NCBI RefSeq assembly: GCF_003797775.2
Contig: NZ_CP060725.1
Location: 930,001 to 994,000, forward strand
DNA: 64,000 bases
Direction of reading: 5' to 3'
Origin: Sphingopyxis sp. OPL5
Lineage (GTDB): Bacteria > Pseudomonadota > Alphaproteobacteria > Sphingomonadales > Sphingomonadaceae
Shown: positions 8,520 to 16,767 of the stretch, in pieces
Layout of the letters: each line of letters begins with the position of its first letter
Numbering within the stretch: the first letter of the stretch is position 1
Made by a program: the position numbers and the translations under genes
The notes under the pieces: generated by a model
What the model was told of the DNA's origin: nothing
The model's database searches: none
The model's input: the letters and a program-made list of their open reading frames with translations, nothing else

Positions 8520-9281
8520 GTGCGCATCCTCCTCACCAACGACGACGGCTATCACGCCCCCGGTTTCGCGGTTCTCGAAGCGATCGCCCGCCAGCTCAGC
8601 GACGATATCTGGGTCTGCGCCCCCGCCGAGGAACAATCGGGCGCCGGCCATTCGCTCACCCTCTCGCGCCCGGTGCGCGTCCGCCAGCACGCCGAACGCC
8701 GCTGGTCGTGCACCGGCACGCCGACCGATTCGGTGATGATGGCGATCGGCAAGCTGATGCCCGAAAAGCCCGACCTCATCCTCTCGGGGGTCAACCGCGG
8801 CGCCAATCTCGGCGACGATGTGACCTATTCGGGCACGGTCTCGGCGGCGATCGAAGGCGCGCTCGCGGGCATCCGCTCGATCGCGCTCAGCCAGGTTTAC
8901 GCCAAAGAGGGCATGGGCGACACCGTCCCCTTCGGCGCCGCCGAAGCCTGGGGCGCCAAGGTGCTGCGCCCGCTGCTGGCCATGGACATGGCGCCGCGCA
9001 CGATGATCAACATCAACTTCCCGGCCCTGCCCGCCGACGCGGTCAAGGGCATCCGCGTCACCCGCCAGGGCTTCCACGACTATGGCCGCGGCTCGATCGT
9101 CGAAGGCACCGACCCGCGCGGCTATCGCTATTACTGGTTCGGGCTGCACGGTATCGAGCACAGCCTCGGCCACGACAGCGATCTGGAAGCGATCGACGAC
9201 GGCTATATCGCGGTCACCCCGCTCCAGCTCGACCTGACCCACGATGCGTCGCTGGCGGCATTGCGGGCGGCCTACGGCTGA
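8520..9281 (+). CDS. surE: 5'/3'-nucleotidase SurE
   Basis: SurE is a divalent-metal nucleoside monophosphatase, also active on short polyphosphate in E. coli. The 253-residue product has the N-terminal RILLTNDDGYHAPG metal site (Asp8, Asp9) and the SGVNRGANLGDDVTYSGTV block (about 88-106). The start is the GTG at 8520: the conserved RILLTNDDG must be at the N-terminus, and the open frame upstream is REP sequence. It follows serS and precedes the nlpD region as in other alphaproteobacteria. Confidence 0.95.
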   Translation: MRILLTNDDGYHAPGFAVLEAIARQLSDDIWVCAPAEEQSGAGHSLTLSRPVRVRQHAERRWSCTGTPTDSVMMAIGKLMPEKPDLILSGVNRGANLGDDVTYSGTVSAAIEGALAGIRSIALSQVYAKEGMGDTVPFGAAEAWGAKVLRPLLAMDMAPRTMININFPALPADAVKGIRVTRQGFHDYGRGSIVEGTDPRGYRYYWFGLHGIEHSLGHDSDLEAIDDGYIAVTPLQLDLTHDASLAALRAAYG

Positions 9282-9314
9282 AATCGCTTCGAGGGTACAA
9301 ACCACCCTCAATTC

Positions 9315-9393
9315 CCGTTCGTGTCGAGCGAAGTCGAGACACCCATAGGTAGCGCACGACTTCGCGTGCCTCGACTTCGCTCGACACGAACGG
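9315..9393. repeat. REP-like inverted repeat, family C
   Basis: CCGTTCGTGTCGAGCGAAG (from 9315) is the complement of the arm ending at 9393; the arms are about 27 bases with one or two mismatches around a 25-base loop. It fills the gap between surE and the SRAP-like gene. No second copy is visible in this window. Confidence 0.8.
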
Positions 9394-9417
9394 AACTCAT
9401 GGGCATTGGGTAAGGGC

Positions 9418-10005
9418 ATGACCCGCCTCTACCGCCTCGACGCCTCCGCCGCCGACATCGCGGCCTGTTTCGGCGCACAGGCGGGCAAGGACCCATGGGT
9501 GGGCGACTATGTCGCCCCCGGCCGTCCCGCGCCGGTCGTGGTCCGCGACGCGAAGTCGCGTATACGCCGCGTCCGGCCGATGTTCTGGGGCGTACCGCCA
9601 CCACCGAGCGGCACCGACCCGATCACCAGCGCGCGCAACCTCGACAGCCCCTTCTGGGTCGGCACGCTGCGCCACACCGAATTCCGCTGCCTGATCCCCG
9701 CGACCAGTTTTGCCTTATGGTCGGGACCGGACGGCGCGCGGCGCCAGCACTGGTTCGCGGTTGCGGACCAGCCGATCTTCGCCATCGCGGGCATCATCCG
9801 CTTCGCCGACGAAATCCCCACCTTCGCGATGCTGACGACCGACCCCAACCGGCTGGTCGCGCACCATCACAGCGGCGCGATGCCGCTGATCCTGCCTGCC
9901 GAAGCGCAGGAACGCTGGCTGACCGCCGACTGGAAGGACGCCCGCGCCCTCGTCACGCCCTTCCCCGGCCAGGCGATGACGGTGTCGGATACACCGCCCC
10001 AATAA
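9418..10005 (+). CDS. SRAP (YedK/HMCES-like) family protein, catalytic residues missing
   Basis: A 195-residue SOS-response-associated peptidase fold. Family proteins crosslink abasic sites in single-stranded DNA through Cys2. The family layout is visible: PGRPAPVVV, RPMFWGVPPP, the NARSET-like position (TSARNLDS), FRCLIPATSFALW where FYEW is usual, and HHHSGAMPLILP containing the conserved His. But the N-terminus is MTRLYRL, not MCGR, and the catalytic Asn and Glu positions read Ser and Leu. So this copy looks catalytically dead or altered. A TTG at 9406 is an alternative start and does not restore Cys2. Confidence 0.8.
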   Translation: MTRLYRLDASAADIAACFGAQAGKDPWVGDYVAPGRPAPVVVRDAKSRIRRVRPMFWGVPPPPSGTDPITSARNLDSPFWVGTLRHTEFRCLIPATSFALWSGPDGARRQHWFAVADQPIFAIAGIIRFADEIPTFAMLTTDPNRLVAHHHSGAMPLILPAEAQERWLTADWKDARALVTPFPGQAMTVSDTPPQ

Positions 10006-10036
10006 TCCTCCCCATGGCAAAGCCATGGGGAGGATC
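10003..10036. repeat. Palindromic repeat, family D short copy
   Basis: ATCCTCCCCATGGC (10005-10018) and GCCATGGGGAGGAT (10022-10035) are perfect arms around AAA. The same arms begin and end the longer element at 40098-40252. It follows the SRAP-like gene and may act as its terminator. Confidence 0.75.
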
Positions 10037-10089
10037 TCGAGATCATCTCGCCGCTGGTCAATCCGCCAAGGCTTTGGCAAAGAAGTCCC

Positions 10090-11166
10090 ATGGGGGACCA
10101 CCATCGCATATTTGCTATACCGCTGCTCGCGGCGCCGCTCGCCGCCTGCATCCCCGCGTCGGCACCGCCTCAACGACCCGCGCCGCCGGTGGTCGCCACG
10201 CCCGCGCCGCCTTCGCTCGCGGACAACCCGCTCGGCTATGACGATGTATCGGGCGGTGACAGCAAGCCGACCTGGGTTCTCCAACCCGTCGCGGCCAAAG
10301 CCCGCGAGGTTCCCGCCAGCCTCTACACCGTCCGTCCCGGCGACACGCTACGCGCGATCGGCGAGATGACCCACGCCGGTTCCGAAGCGATCGCGATGGA
10401 GAACGACCTCGCGCCGCCCTACACACTCGTCCCCGGCCAGCGCCTGCGCATCCCCGCCGGCCTCTATCACCGCGTCGCGGCGGGCGAGACCGGCATCGGC
10501 ATCGCACACGCCTATGGCGCCGACTGGGGCGAGATCGTCACGATCAACGCGCTCGCCGAACCCTATATATTGCGCGTCGGCCAGCGGCTGCGCCTGCCCG
10601 CCAATGCCCGACCACTCACCCCCAAACAGGTCGATGTCGCGACCCGCGCCGCAGCGTTCAGCCTCGACATCGACGATATCGCGACCGGCAGCCAGCCCGC
10701 GCTCGCCGCCAACAAGGCTCCCGCCGCCGCCAGCGCCGCCCCGCGCAAGCCGGTCACCGCCGCCATCGCTACCCCCGCCGCCTTCACCGGTCGCTTCGTC
10801 TGGCCGGTGCCCGGCAAGGTCATCGCCAAATTCGGTCCGCTCGCGCCAGGCAAGGTCAATCAGGGCATCAATATCGCGACCCCCGCCGGCACCCCGATCC
10901 ATGCTGTCGCCAACGGCGTCGTCTCCTATGCCGGCGACCAGATCGCGGTCTATGGCGGGCTGATCCTGATCGATCATGGCGGCGGCTGGGTCAGCGCCTA
11001 TGGCCATGCCCAGCAACTCGACGTCCGGCGCGGCCAGTCGGTCAAGGCCGGCGACGTCATCGGCCTCGCCGGCGCGACGGGTCAGGTCCAGACCCCGCAG
11101 CTCCACTTCCAGCTCCGCAAGAACCGCATCCCCGTCGATCCGCTCAAGCAACTGCCCGTACGATGA
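10090..11166 (+). CDS. nlpD: NlpD-like lipoprotein with LysM and degenerate M23 domain
   Basis: A 358-residue envelope protein: signal peptide with lipobox LAAC, a first LysM (LYTVRPGDTLRAIGEM, about 78-121), a second LysM-like repeat (YHRVAAGETGIGIAHAYG), an Ala/Pro linker and a C-terminal LytM/M23 domain (about 235-350). The first zinc-ligand motif HxGxD reads NQGIN, so peptidase activity is unlikely. This matches NlpD/EnvC proteins, which activate cell-wall amidases instead of cutting peptidoglycan. Downstream of surE as in the conserved surE-(pcm)-nlpD order. The ATG has a weak ribosome site. Confidence 0.88.
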   Translation: MGDHHRIFAIPLLAAPLAACIPASAPPQRPAPPVVATPAPPSLADNPLGYDDVSGGDSKPTWVLQPVAAKAREVPASLYTVRPGDTLRAIGEMTHAGSEAIAMENDLAPPYTLVPGQRLRIPAGLYHRVAAGETGIGIAHAYGADWGEIVTINALAEPYILRVGQRLRLPANARPLTPKQVDVATRAAAFSLDIDDIATGSQPALAANKAPAAASAAPRKPVTAAIATPAAFTGRFVWPVPGKVIAKFGPLAPGKVNQGINIATPAGTPIHAVANGVVSYAGDQIAVYGGLILIDHGGGWVSAYGHAQQLDVRRGQSVKAGDVIGLAGATGQVQTPQLHFQLRKNRIPVDPLKQLPVR

Positions 11167-12230
11167 GCAAAAAATCCTCCGACAAGTTCCAGATGCAGCA
11201 TATCTTCCGCCCGCTGAAGCGCGCGAGCAAATGGCCGATCTGGGCCGACGTCATCGCGCGGCTCAGCGTCGCCTTCTTCCTGATCGGCATCGTCGTGCTC
11301 GTCCACTGGATCGATCGCGCGGGGCTGAAGGACAGCCACGACGGCCATATCAGCTTCCTCGACGTGGTCTATTTCACGATGATATCGGTGACGACGACCG
11401 GCTTCGGCGACATCGCCCCCGTCTCCGACCGCTCACGCCTGATCGAAGCGGTCATCGTCACCCCGATCCGTATCATGGTGCTCTTCATCTTCGTCGGCAC
11501 CGCCTATAATTTCGTCCTCAAGCGCACATGGGAAAAATGGCGTATGGCCCGCATCCAGGCAAAGCTCACCAACCATATCGTCGTCCTGGGCTTCGGCGTC
11601 AGCGGCAGCGAAGCGGTCAAGGAACTGATCGCGCGCGGCACCGACCCCGGCTGCATCGTCGTCATCGACCAGTCGGGGACGCGGATCGAGCAGGCCGAAG
11701 CGATGGGCTGCAACGTGCTGCAGGGCGATGCGTCGAACGACGACACGCTGATCGACGTCCAGATCGCGCGCGCGCAGGCGGTGCTGGTGTCCGCCGGACG
11801 CGACGACACGTCGATCCTGATGGTCCTCACCGTCCGCCACCTGTCGCCCCAGGTGCCGATCAGCGTGGTCATCCGCGCGCAGGACAATGAACTGCTCGCA
11901 CGCCAGGCAGGCGCGAACAATGTTATCAACCCGGTCAGCTTCACCGGCCTGCTGCTCGCCGGATCGGCGCAGGGCGCGCATGTCGCCGACTATATGGCCG
12001 ACCTCGCCAGCATCGGCGGGCGCGTTCAGCTCCGCGAACGGGCGGTCAGCGCCGAAGAAATCGGCCGCAGCATCGACCAGTTGGCAAGCGCGGGACGCGG
12101 CTTGCGCATCTATCGCGGCGGCAAGCCCTATGGTTTCTGGGAAACCGAGGCGCAGCGCCTCGAGGCCGGCGACATGGTCGTCGAGGTCATCCGCTGCGAA
12201 GAATGCGAGGCAAGCGTTCCCGGCGGTTAG
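11163..12230 (+). CDS. Two-transmembrane potassium channel with RCK (TrkA-N) domain
   Basis: A 355-residue inner-membrane channel: TM1 at about 33-50, a pore helix with selectivity filter TTTGFGD (about 77-84), TM2 at about 98-116, then a cytosolic RCK domain starting IVVLGFGVSGSEAVKELI with the Rossmann glycines, ending with a TrkA-C-like tail. The filter has F at the usual Y of TVGYGD, an accepted variant. It overlaps the nlpD stop by ATGA, so the two are co-translated. Confidence 0.9.
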   Translation: MSKKSSDKFQMQHIFRPLKRASKWPIWADVIARLSVAFFLIGIVVLVHWIDRAGLKDSHDGHISFLDVVYFTMISVTTTGFGDIAPVSDRSRLIEAVIVTPIRIMVLFIFVGTAYNFVLKRTWEKWRMARIQAKLTNHIVVLGFGVSGSEAVKELIARGTDPGCIVVIDQSGTRIEQAEAMGCNVLQGDASNDDTLIDVQIARAQAVLVSAGRDDTSILMVLTVRHLSPQVPISVVIRAQDNELLARQAGANNVINPVSFTGLLLAGSAQGAHVADYMADLASIGGRVQLRERAVSAEEIGRSIDQLASAGRGLRIYRGGKPYGFWETEAQRLEAGDMVVEVIRCEECEASVPGG

Positions 12231-12249
12231 GCTGCCTGGGGTCCGGCCC

Positions 12250-12579
12250 CTAGCCCCGCCAGTAAATCCACCCCGCCCACAGCCAGCCGATGATCAGCAG
12301 CGTGCCGCCGATCGGCGTCACCGCGCCCAGCCATTTCGGCGCGCCCAACGCCATCGCATAGAGCGTCACGCCAAAAATCGCCCCGCCCGCGAGCAAGGTC
12401 AGCGCCGGTCCGCGCGCGACCCCCATGATCGCCAGCGCCGCGACCGCGTGAACCAGCTGATAGATACCGCCGGTCCGCAGCCATTCGGCCTCCTGCGGCC
12501 CCGCCGCGCCATGCGCGCCGAACGCGCCCGCCGCCACTGCCATCGCCGCCGAAACGGCCGCCAACACGCCTATCGCCAT
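12250..12579 (-). CDS. DUF423 membrane protein
   Basis: A 109-residue integral membrane protein with four predicted helices and the DUF423 (YgdD) signature: AGAFGAHGA near residues 17-25, YQLVHAVAAL, and a C-terminal PIGGTLLIIGWLWAG. Function is unknown. The ATG at 12579 has GAGG six bases upstream. It is convergent with the channel gene and divergent from rimO. Confidence 0.88.
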   Translation of the reverse strand: MAIGVLAAVSAAMAVAAGAFGAHGAAGPQEAEWLRTGGIYQLVHAVAALAIMGVARGPALTLLAGGAIFGVTLYAMALGAPKWLGAVTPIGGTLLIIGWLWAGWIYWRG

Positions 12580-12632
12580 CTGTCACCTCGCATCGCCGAT
12601 TCCAGCCCGTGGCATGGCGCCAAGCGCCGCGC

Positions 12633-12661
12633 GTGACAAGCCACGCAAAATCGACTATGCG
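12633..12661 (+). promoter_or_regulatory. rimO promoter, near-leaderless
   Basis: GTGACA (12633-12638) and TATGCG (12656-12661) are spaced by 17 bases. Initiation would fall about five bases before the rimO ATG at 12673, leaving no room for a Shine-Dalgarno, and none is seen. Confidence 0.5.
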
Positions 12662-12672
12662 CGCCGCCAATC

Positions 12673-14043
12673 ATGGCAACCAAAACCCTCCCCTCCCAGC
12701 CGAAGGTCGGCATGGTCTCGCTCGGCTGTCCGAAAGCGCTCGTCGACAGCGAACGGATTCTGACGAAACTGCGCGCCGACGGCTATGGCTTGTCGCCCGA
12801 CTATGCCGGCGCCGACGTCGTCCTCGTCAACACCTGCGGCTTCCTTGATTCCGCCAAGGAAGAAAGCCTCGAGGCGATCGGCGAGGCGATGGCCGAGAAT
12901 GGCCGCGTCATCGTCACCGGCTGCATGGGCAACGAGGCCGACGTCATCCGCGCCCGCTTCCCCAACGTCCTCGCGGTCACCGGCGCGCATCAATATGAAC
13001 AGGTCGTCGACGCCGTCCACGAAGCCGCGCCGCCGACCCAAGGCCCCTTCGTCGACCTCGTCCCCGAGGGCGGGCTGAAACTCACCCCGCGCCACTACAG
13101 CTATCTCAAGATTTCGGAAGGCTGCAACCACAGCTGCTCCTTCTGCATCATCCCCGATCTACGCGGCAAACTGGTCAGCCGCCGCATCGACGCCGTCCTC
13201 CGCGAAGCCGAAAAGCTCGTCGCCGCGGGGACCAAGGAACTGCTGGTGATCAGCCAGGACACCTCGGCCTATGGCGTCGATACCCGCCACGATCCGCGCC
13301 AGTGGAAGGGCCGCGAAGTCCGCGCCCATATGACCGACCTCGCGCGCGAACTCGGCCAGCTTCAGACCAGCGAAGGCCGCGCCCCATGGGTGCGCCTCCA
13401 CTATGTCTATCCCTACCCCCACGTCGACGCGGTCATCCCGTTGATGGCCGAGGGGCTGCTGACCCCCTATCTCGACATCCCCTTCCAGCACGCCAGCCCC
13501 AGCGTCCTCAAGCGCATGAAGCGCCCCGCCAACGAAGCGAAGGTGCTCGAACGCCTCAAGAACTGGCGCAACATCGCTCCCGACATCGCGATCCGCTCGA
13601 GCTTCGTCGTCGGCTTCCCCGGCGAGACCGAGGCCGATTTCCAATATCTGCTCGACTGGCTCGACGAAGCCCAGCTCGACCGCGTCGGCGCCTTCCGCTT
13701 CGAACCCGTCGCCGGCGCGCAGGCGAACGCGCTCGACGATCAGGTGCCCGAAGAGCTCAAGGAAGAGCGCTACCAACGCATCATGGAAAAAACCGCCACG
13801 ATCAGCGCCGCGAAACTCGAAGCCAAGATCGGCCGCACGCTGCCCGTGATTATCGACGAAGTCGGCGAGGCGGACGAGGACGGCAGCATCGGCGCGACGG
13901 GGCGGTCACAAGCCGACGCGCCCGAGATCGACGGCCACGTCTACCTCCGCGACGTCGCGGCGACCCTCAAGGCCGGCGATATCGTCGATGTCACGGTCGA
14001 GGACGCCGACGAGCATGATCTGTTTGGGGTAGTAGCCGGCTGA
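12673..14043 (+). CDS. rimO: Ribosomal protein uS12 methylthiotransferase RimO
   Basis: A radical-SAM enzyme that adds a methylthio group to the conserved Asp of ribosomal protein S12. The 456-residue protein has the N-terminal MTTase domain ([22 protein letters not shown] cysteines), the radical SAM cluster C151-x3-C155-x2-C158 in [11 protein letters not shown], and a C-terminal TRAM domain. RimO rather than MiaB is indicated by [10 protein letters not shown] and by the CSFCIIP context. Expected length. Confidence 0.96.
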   Translation: MATKTLPSQPKVGMVSLGCPKALVDSERILTKLRADGYGLSPDYAGADVVLVNTCGFLDSAKEESLEAIGEAMAENGRVIVTGCMGNEADVIRARFPNVLAVTGAHQYEQVVDAVHEAAPPTQGPFVDLVPEGGLKLTPRHYSYLKISEGCNHSCSFCIIPDLRGKLVSRRIDAVLREAEKLVAAGTKELLVISQDTSAYGVDTRHDPRQWKGREVRAHMTDLARELGQLQTSEGRAPWVRLHYVYPYPHVDAVIPLMAEGLLTPYLDIPFQHASPSVLKRMKRPANEAKVLERLKNWRNIAPDIAIRSSFVVGFPGETEADFQYLLDWLDEAQLDRVGAFRFEPVAGAQANALDDQVPEELKEERYQRIMEKTATISAAKLEAKIGRTLPVIIDEVGEADEDGSIGATGRSQADAPEIDGHVYLRDVAATLKAGDIVDVTVEDADEHDLFGVVAG

Positions 14044-14125
14044 AACGCTCGCGAATTCAATATATGACGATCTCTACCCCGGCTACGCTCGTCAGATCCG
14101 CATACGGTTGACCGATCCCCGGATT

Positions 14126-14159
14126 CCTCCCATCATTAAAGAGGGAGGCTATTTCTATG
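14126..14159 (+). promoter_or_regulatory. Hairpin that covers the ribosome site of the SIR2-STAND gene
   Basis: CCTCCC (14126-14131) can pair with GGGAGG (14143-14148) across an 11-base AT-rich loop. GGAGG at 14144-14148 is also the Shine-Dalgarno, eight bases before the ATG at 14157. Folding would hide it, which suggests low or conditional translation. Confidence 0.5.
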
Positions 14160-16598
14160 GATTTGAAAAGAGCGATCAAGCACGCCATTGACGGGAACGC
14201 TGTACTATTTGCCGGATCGGGATACTCTGGAAACGCGACGCCCGTGGGGCATGACGAGTTTTTGACCGGTCGGAAACTTGCGAAATTTCTTTATGTACAA
14301 TCTGGCATAACAACAGATGACGATCAGCTTAATTACGCTGCGCAAGCCTATGTTAAAAAGTTCGACAAAGGGAAGCTTCTTTCGATTCTCAAGTCACTTT
14401 TCGTAGCCAAAGACGTTTCCGATTGTCATGTTCGACTGGCTTCCATTCCATGGCAGTCAATCTTCACGACAAATTACGACAATGTAATTGAACTGTCCTA
14501 CGAAAGGGCGGGCCGCGCGCTGACGCCGCTTACTCCGCAAAATCCCGCAAAAGATCATGTTCTGACATCCAGCCATTGCCTTCACATCAATGGATACATC
14601 CCTTCCGCCAAGGAAGACGATCTGGATAACAATATCAAACTTTCAAATTCCAGCTATCTTACCGAAGCTTTTGCAAATTCTCCTTGGGGATTTGCATTCA
14701 GAAAATCTATCGAATATTCAAAATCGATAATATTCATTGGATATTCCATGTATGACATCGATATTCAAAGAATAATATTCAATACTTCGGGATATAGAGA
14801 TAAAATCATATTTATCGAGCGGGAAGGCCTGGACGAAGACACTATAGAATACGGAATTCAATCCGAATTCGGTCAAATATATCCAATCGGAATAGACAAA
14901 TTCATTGAAGAATTTCTTGCAGTTAAAGAAAATCATATCCCCGTAGACGATAAAGATACAATATTCAATTTCGTAAAAATTGACATAAAATCTTCATCAA
15001 GAGAATTCAGAGACGATACCGTATTCGATCTCTTCCTGCGTGGGCAGGGAAATTTCAGCACAATTTCCGATTCCTTGCGTGACGATCTGCCCGGGCCTTA
15101 TTTTGTGAAGCGGCAGGCGCATGACGATGCCATGCAGGCAATAGCCAATGGCGAGAATAATTTTCTTCTCCACGGCGATATGGCCAACGGAAAGAGTGCC
15201 GCCACTTCCGGCTTGCTATGCGCGCTGGCAGCACTCGGATATGATGCCTATCAGCTGGAAAAGGAAGGCGTGGATTTATCGTCCGACATTCGGGCGATCT
15301 GCACCCGCCCCGGCAAGTCCGTTACCCTGATCGAAAATGCGACACGTCATTTTGATGATATAAAGCTTTTCTGCATGCTTCGCTCGCAAGACGATATACT
15401 GATAGGCACAACCAAAACCTCCTTCTTTGAAAGCAGGGTATCCGAATTCACCGAAGCGTTCGGAAACGACGATTATTTCAAGATACCGCTCGATTTTCTT
15501 TATGCGAAAGACATCGAACTTTTCGCTAACCTGATGTCGACGTACAAGTTCTGGGGCTCAAAAGATTCGTTGTCCGATTTCGCAAAGGCACGATACATTG
15601 CTCAAAATTGCGATTCGCAGCTTTCCGGGCTTCTTCTGGACATAATTAAATCACCGAACATCAGAAAAAAGTTCGATGACCTATTTGAAAAAATAAATGA
15701 AGATAGCGATCTTGGTAATATCGTTATTTCAGCTTGCGTATTGCTAGTACTCGATTTCAGAATAACTGAATTCATGCTATCAGAGTTGTCAAATAGTACT
15801 CTGGTCTACAAGCCAAAATTCTCGCTATCTGAAGAACTTTCGGAAATTTTTACTCGAAATAACGGAAAAATCTCCTTTCGTTCTTCTATCGTCGCAAGAT
15901 ATGGACTGACAGAGCATCCTGACAGTCGCAAGCTGGTTGACCAGCTGATCAAGATTGCGGAACGCGCCCATGAGCGCAAGGGCCACGACGGCTTGGGAGC
16001 CTTGTTTTTTGATGTCTACAAATCGCTTGTAACATTCAGCGTGGTCCAGTCGATGCTGCCCGAAAAGGGCAAGCGCGACGCGCTGATCCGGTTCTACGAA
16101 AATGTTAAGAACCTCGACGCAGCAAAAAACCATCCCCACTTCTGGCTGCAGTACGCCCTGGCGCGCCTCTCATACGATGACAAGGATGATCTGGAAAAAG
16201 CCAAGCTGTATCTGGATACCGCCTATGCTCGCGCGAGCAAAATCGACGGATACCATACGCGTCATATGGACAATGCTTATGCGAGATACCTGGTAAAGAA
16301 AGCCATTTCCGAAGTCGTCACAGTCGATGCATTCAAGCTTCTGAAAGAGGCCAACACTATCCTGATACGGCAGGCCCGGACCGAGAAGAACCACATGTCT
16401 TACCGGGTAGCGCGCTCCTATTCTGCCTTTTATTCATCTCATCGCAATTCGATGAGTCAGGAGCAACGGAATGAACTGGAGGGGTATTCGAAGGATCTCA
16501 TCGAACTTATCCCGCGACTTAATCTTGATTCCATCGGAAAAAGAGAAGTAGAAATCTGTAAAAGAGAACTGGAATCCATCATTGCCGATCAGCCTTAG
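14157..16598 (+). CDS. SIR2-STAND-like protein, probable antiphage defence (Avs5-like layout)
   Basis: An 813-residue cytosolic protein. Residues 1-250 are a SIR2-like NADase domain with intact signature positions: VLFAGSGYS (16-24), TTNYDN (104-109), the likely catalytic His143 in HINGY, and FIGYSMYDID (193-202). A linker leads to a P-loop ATPase: Walker A GDMANGKS (340-347), Walker-B-like VTLIEN (389-394), then helical STAND-type segments. Residues from about 580 look like TPR-type helical repeats, the usual sensor of STAND proteins. This layout matches SIR2-STAND defence proteins (AVAST type V) that deplete NAD+ on sensing a phage protein. The gene is AT-rich with unusual codons for the window, stands alone and was probably acquired. 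Exact family membership needs a search. Confidence 0.8.
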   Translation: MDLKRAIKHAIDGNAVLFAGSGYSGNATPVGHDEFLTGRKLAKFLYVQSGITTDDDQLNYAAQAYVKKFDKGKLLSILKSLFVAKDVSDCHVRLASIPWQSIFTTNYDNVIELSYERAGRALTPLTPQNPAKDHVLTSSHCLHINGYIPSAKEDDLDNNIKLSNSSYLTEAFANSPWGFAFRKSIEYSKSIIFIGYSMYDIDIQRIIFNTSGYRDKIIFIEREGLDEDTIEYGIQSEFGQIYPIGIDKFIEEFLAVKENHIPVDDKDTIFNFVKIDIKSSSREFRDDTVFDLFLRGQGNFSTISDSLRDDLPGPYFVKRQAHDDAMQAIANGENNFLLHGDMANGKSAATSGLLCALAALGYDAYQLEKEGVDLSSDIRAICTRPGKSVTLIENATRHFDDIKLFCMLRSQDDILIGTTKTSFFESRVSEFTEAFGNDDYFKIPLDFLYAKDIELFANLMSTYKFWGSKDSLSDFAKARYIAQNCDSQLSGLLLDIIKSPNIRKKFDDLFEKINEDSDLGNIVISACVLLVLDFRITEFMLSELSNSTLVYKPKFSLSEELSEIFTRNNGKISFRSSIVARYGLTEHPDSRKLVDQLIKIAERAHERKGHDGLGALFFDVYKSLVTFSVVQSMLPEKGKRDALIRFYENVKNLDAAKNHPHFWLQYALARLSYDDKDDLEKAKLYLDTAYARASKIDGYHTRHMDNAYARYLVKKAISEVVTVDAFKLLKEANTILIRQARTEKNHMSYRVARSYSAFYSSHRNSMSQEQRNELEGYSKDLIELIPRLNLDSIGKREVEICKRELESIIADQP

Positions 16599-16767
16599 AA
16601 GCTCGGGGTTAGAGCTGGGATGGACGCCTGCAATCACAACGGCCCCCGGATCTGAAAACGTGCTTGCGACGTCATCCTTGCCCGCGCAGATCGAGCCCCG
16701 ATGCGATCGGCAAGGAACGGAGTCACCGCCGTTGCGATTATCGGCAGGAGCTGGATCGAGGGGCACG
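16599..16767. other. Right flank of the AT-rich gene
   Basis: 169 bases between the SIR2-STAND stop and the DUF4403 start. Base use returns to the GC-rich host pattern within this stretch. I see no direct repeat, tRNA remnant or integrase site that would mark an insertion junction. A GAGGGG ribosome site lies at its right end (16758-16763). Confidence 0.4.

Noticed and set aside
14157..16598. Sirtuin-type protein deacetylase
   Set aside because: The SIR2 part is joined to a STAND-like ATPase and helical repeats and lacks the zinc-binding cysteines of deacetylase sirtuins.
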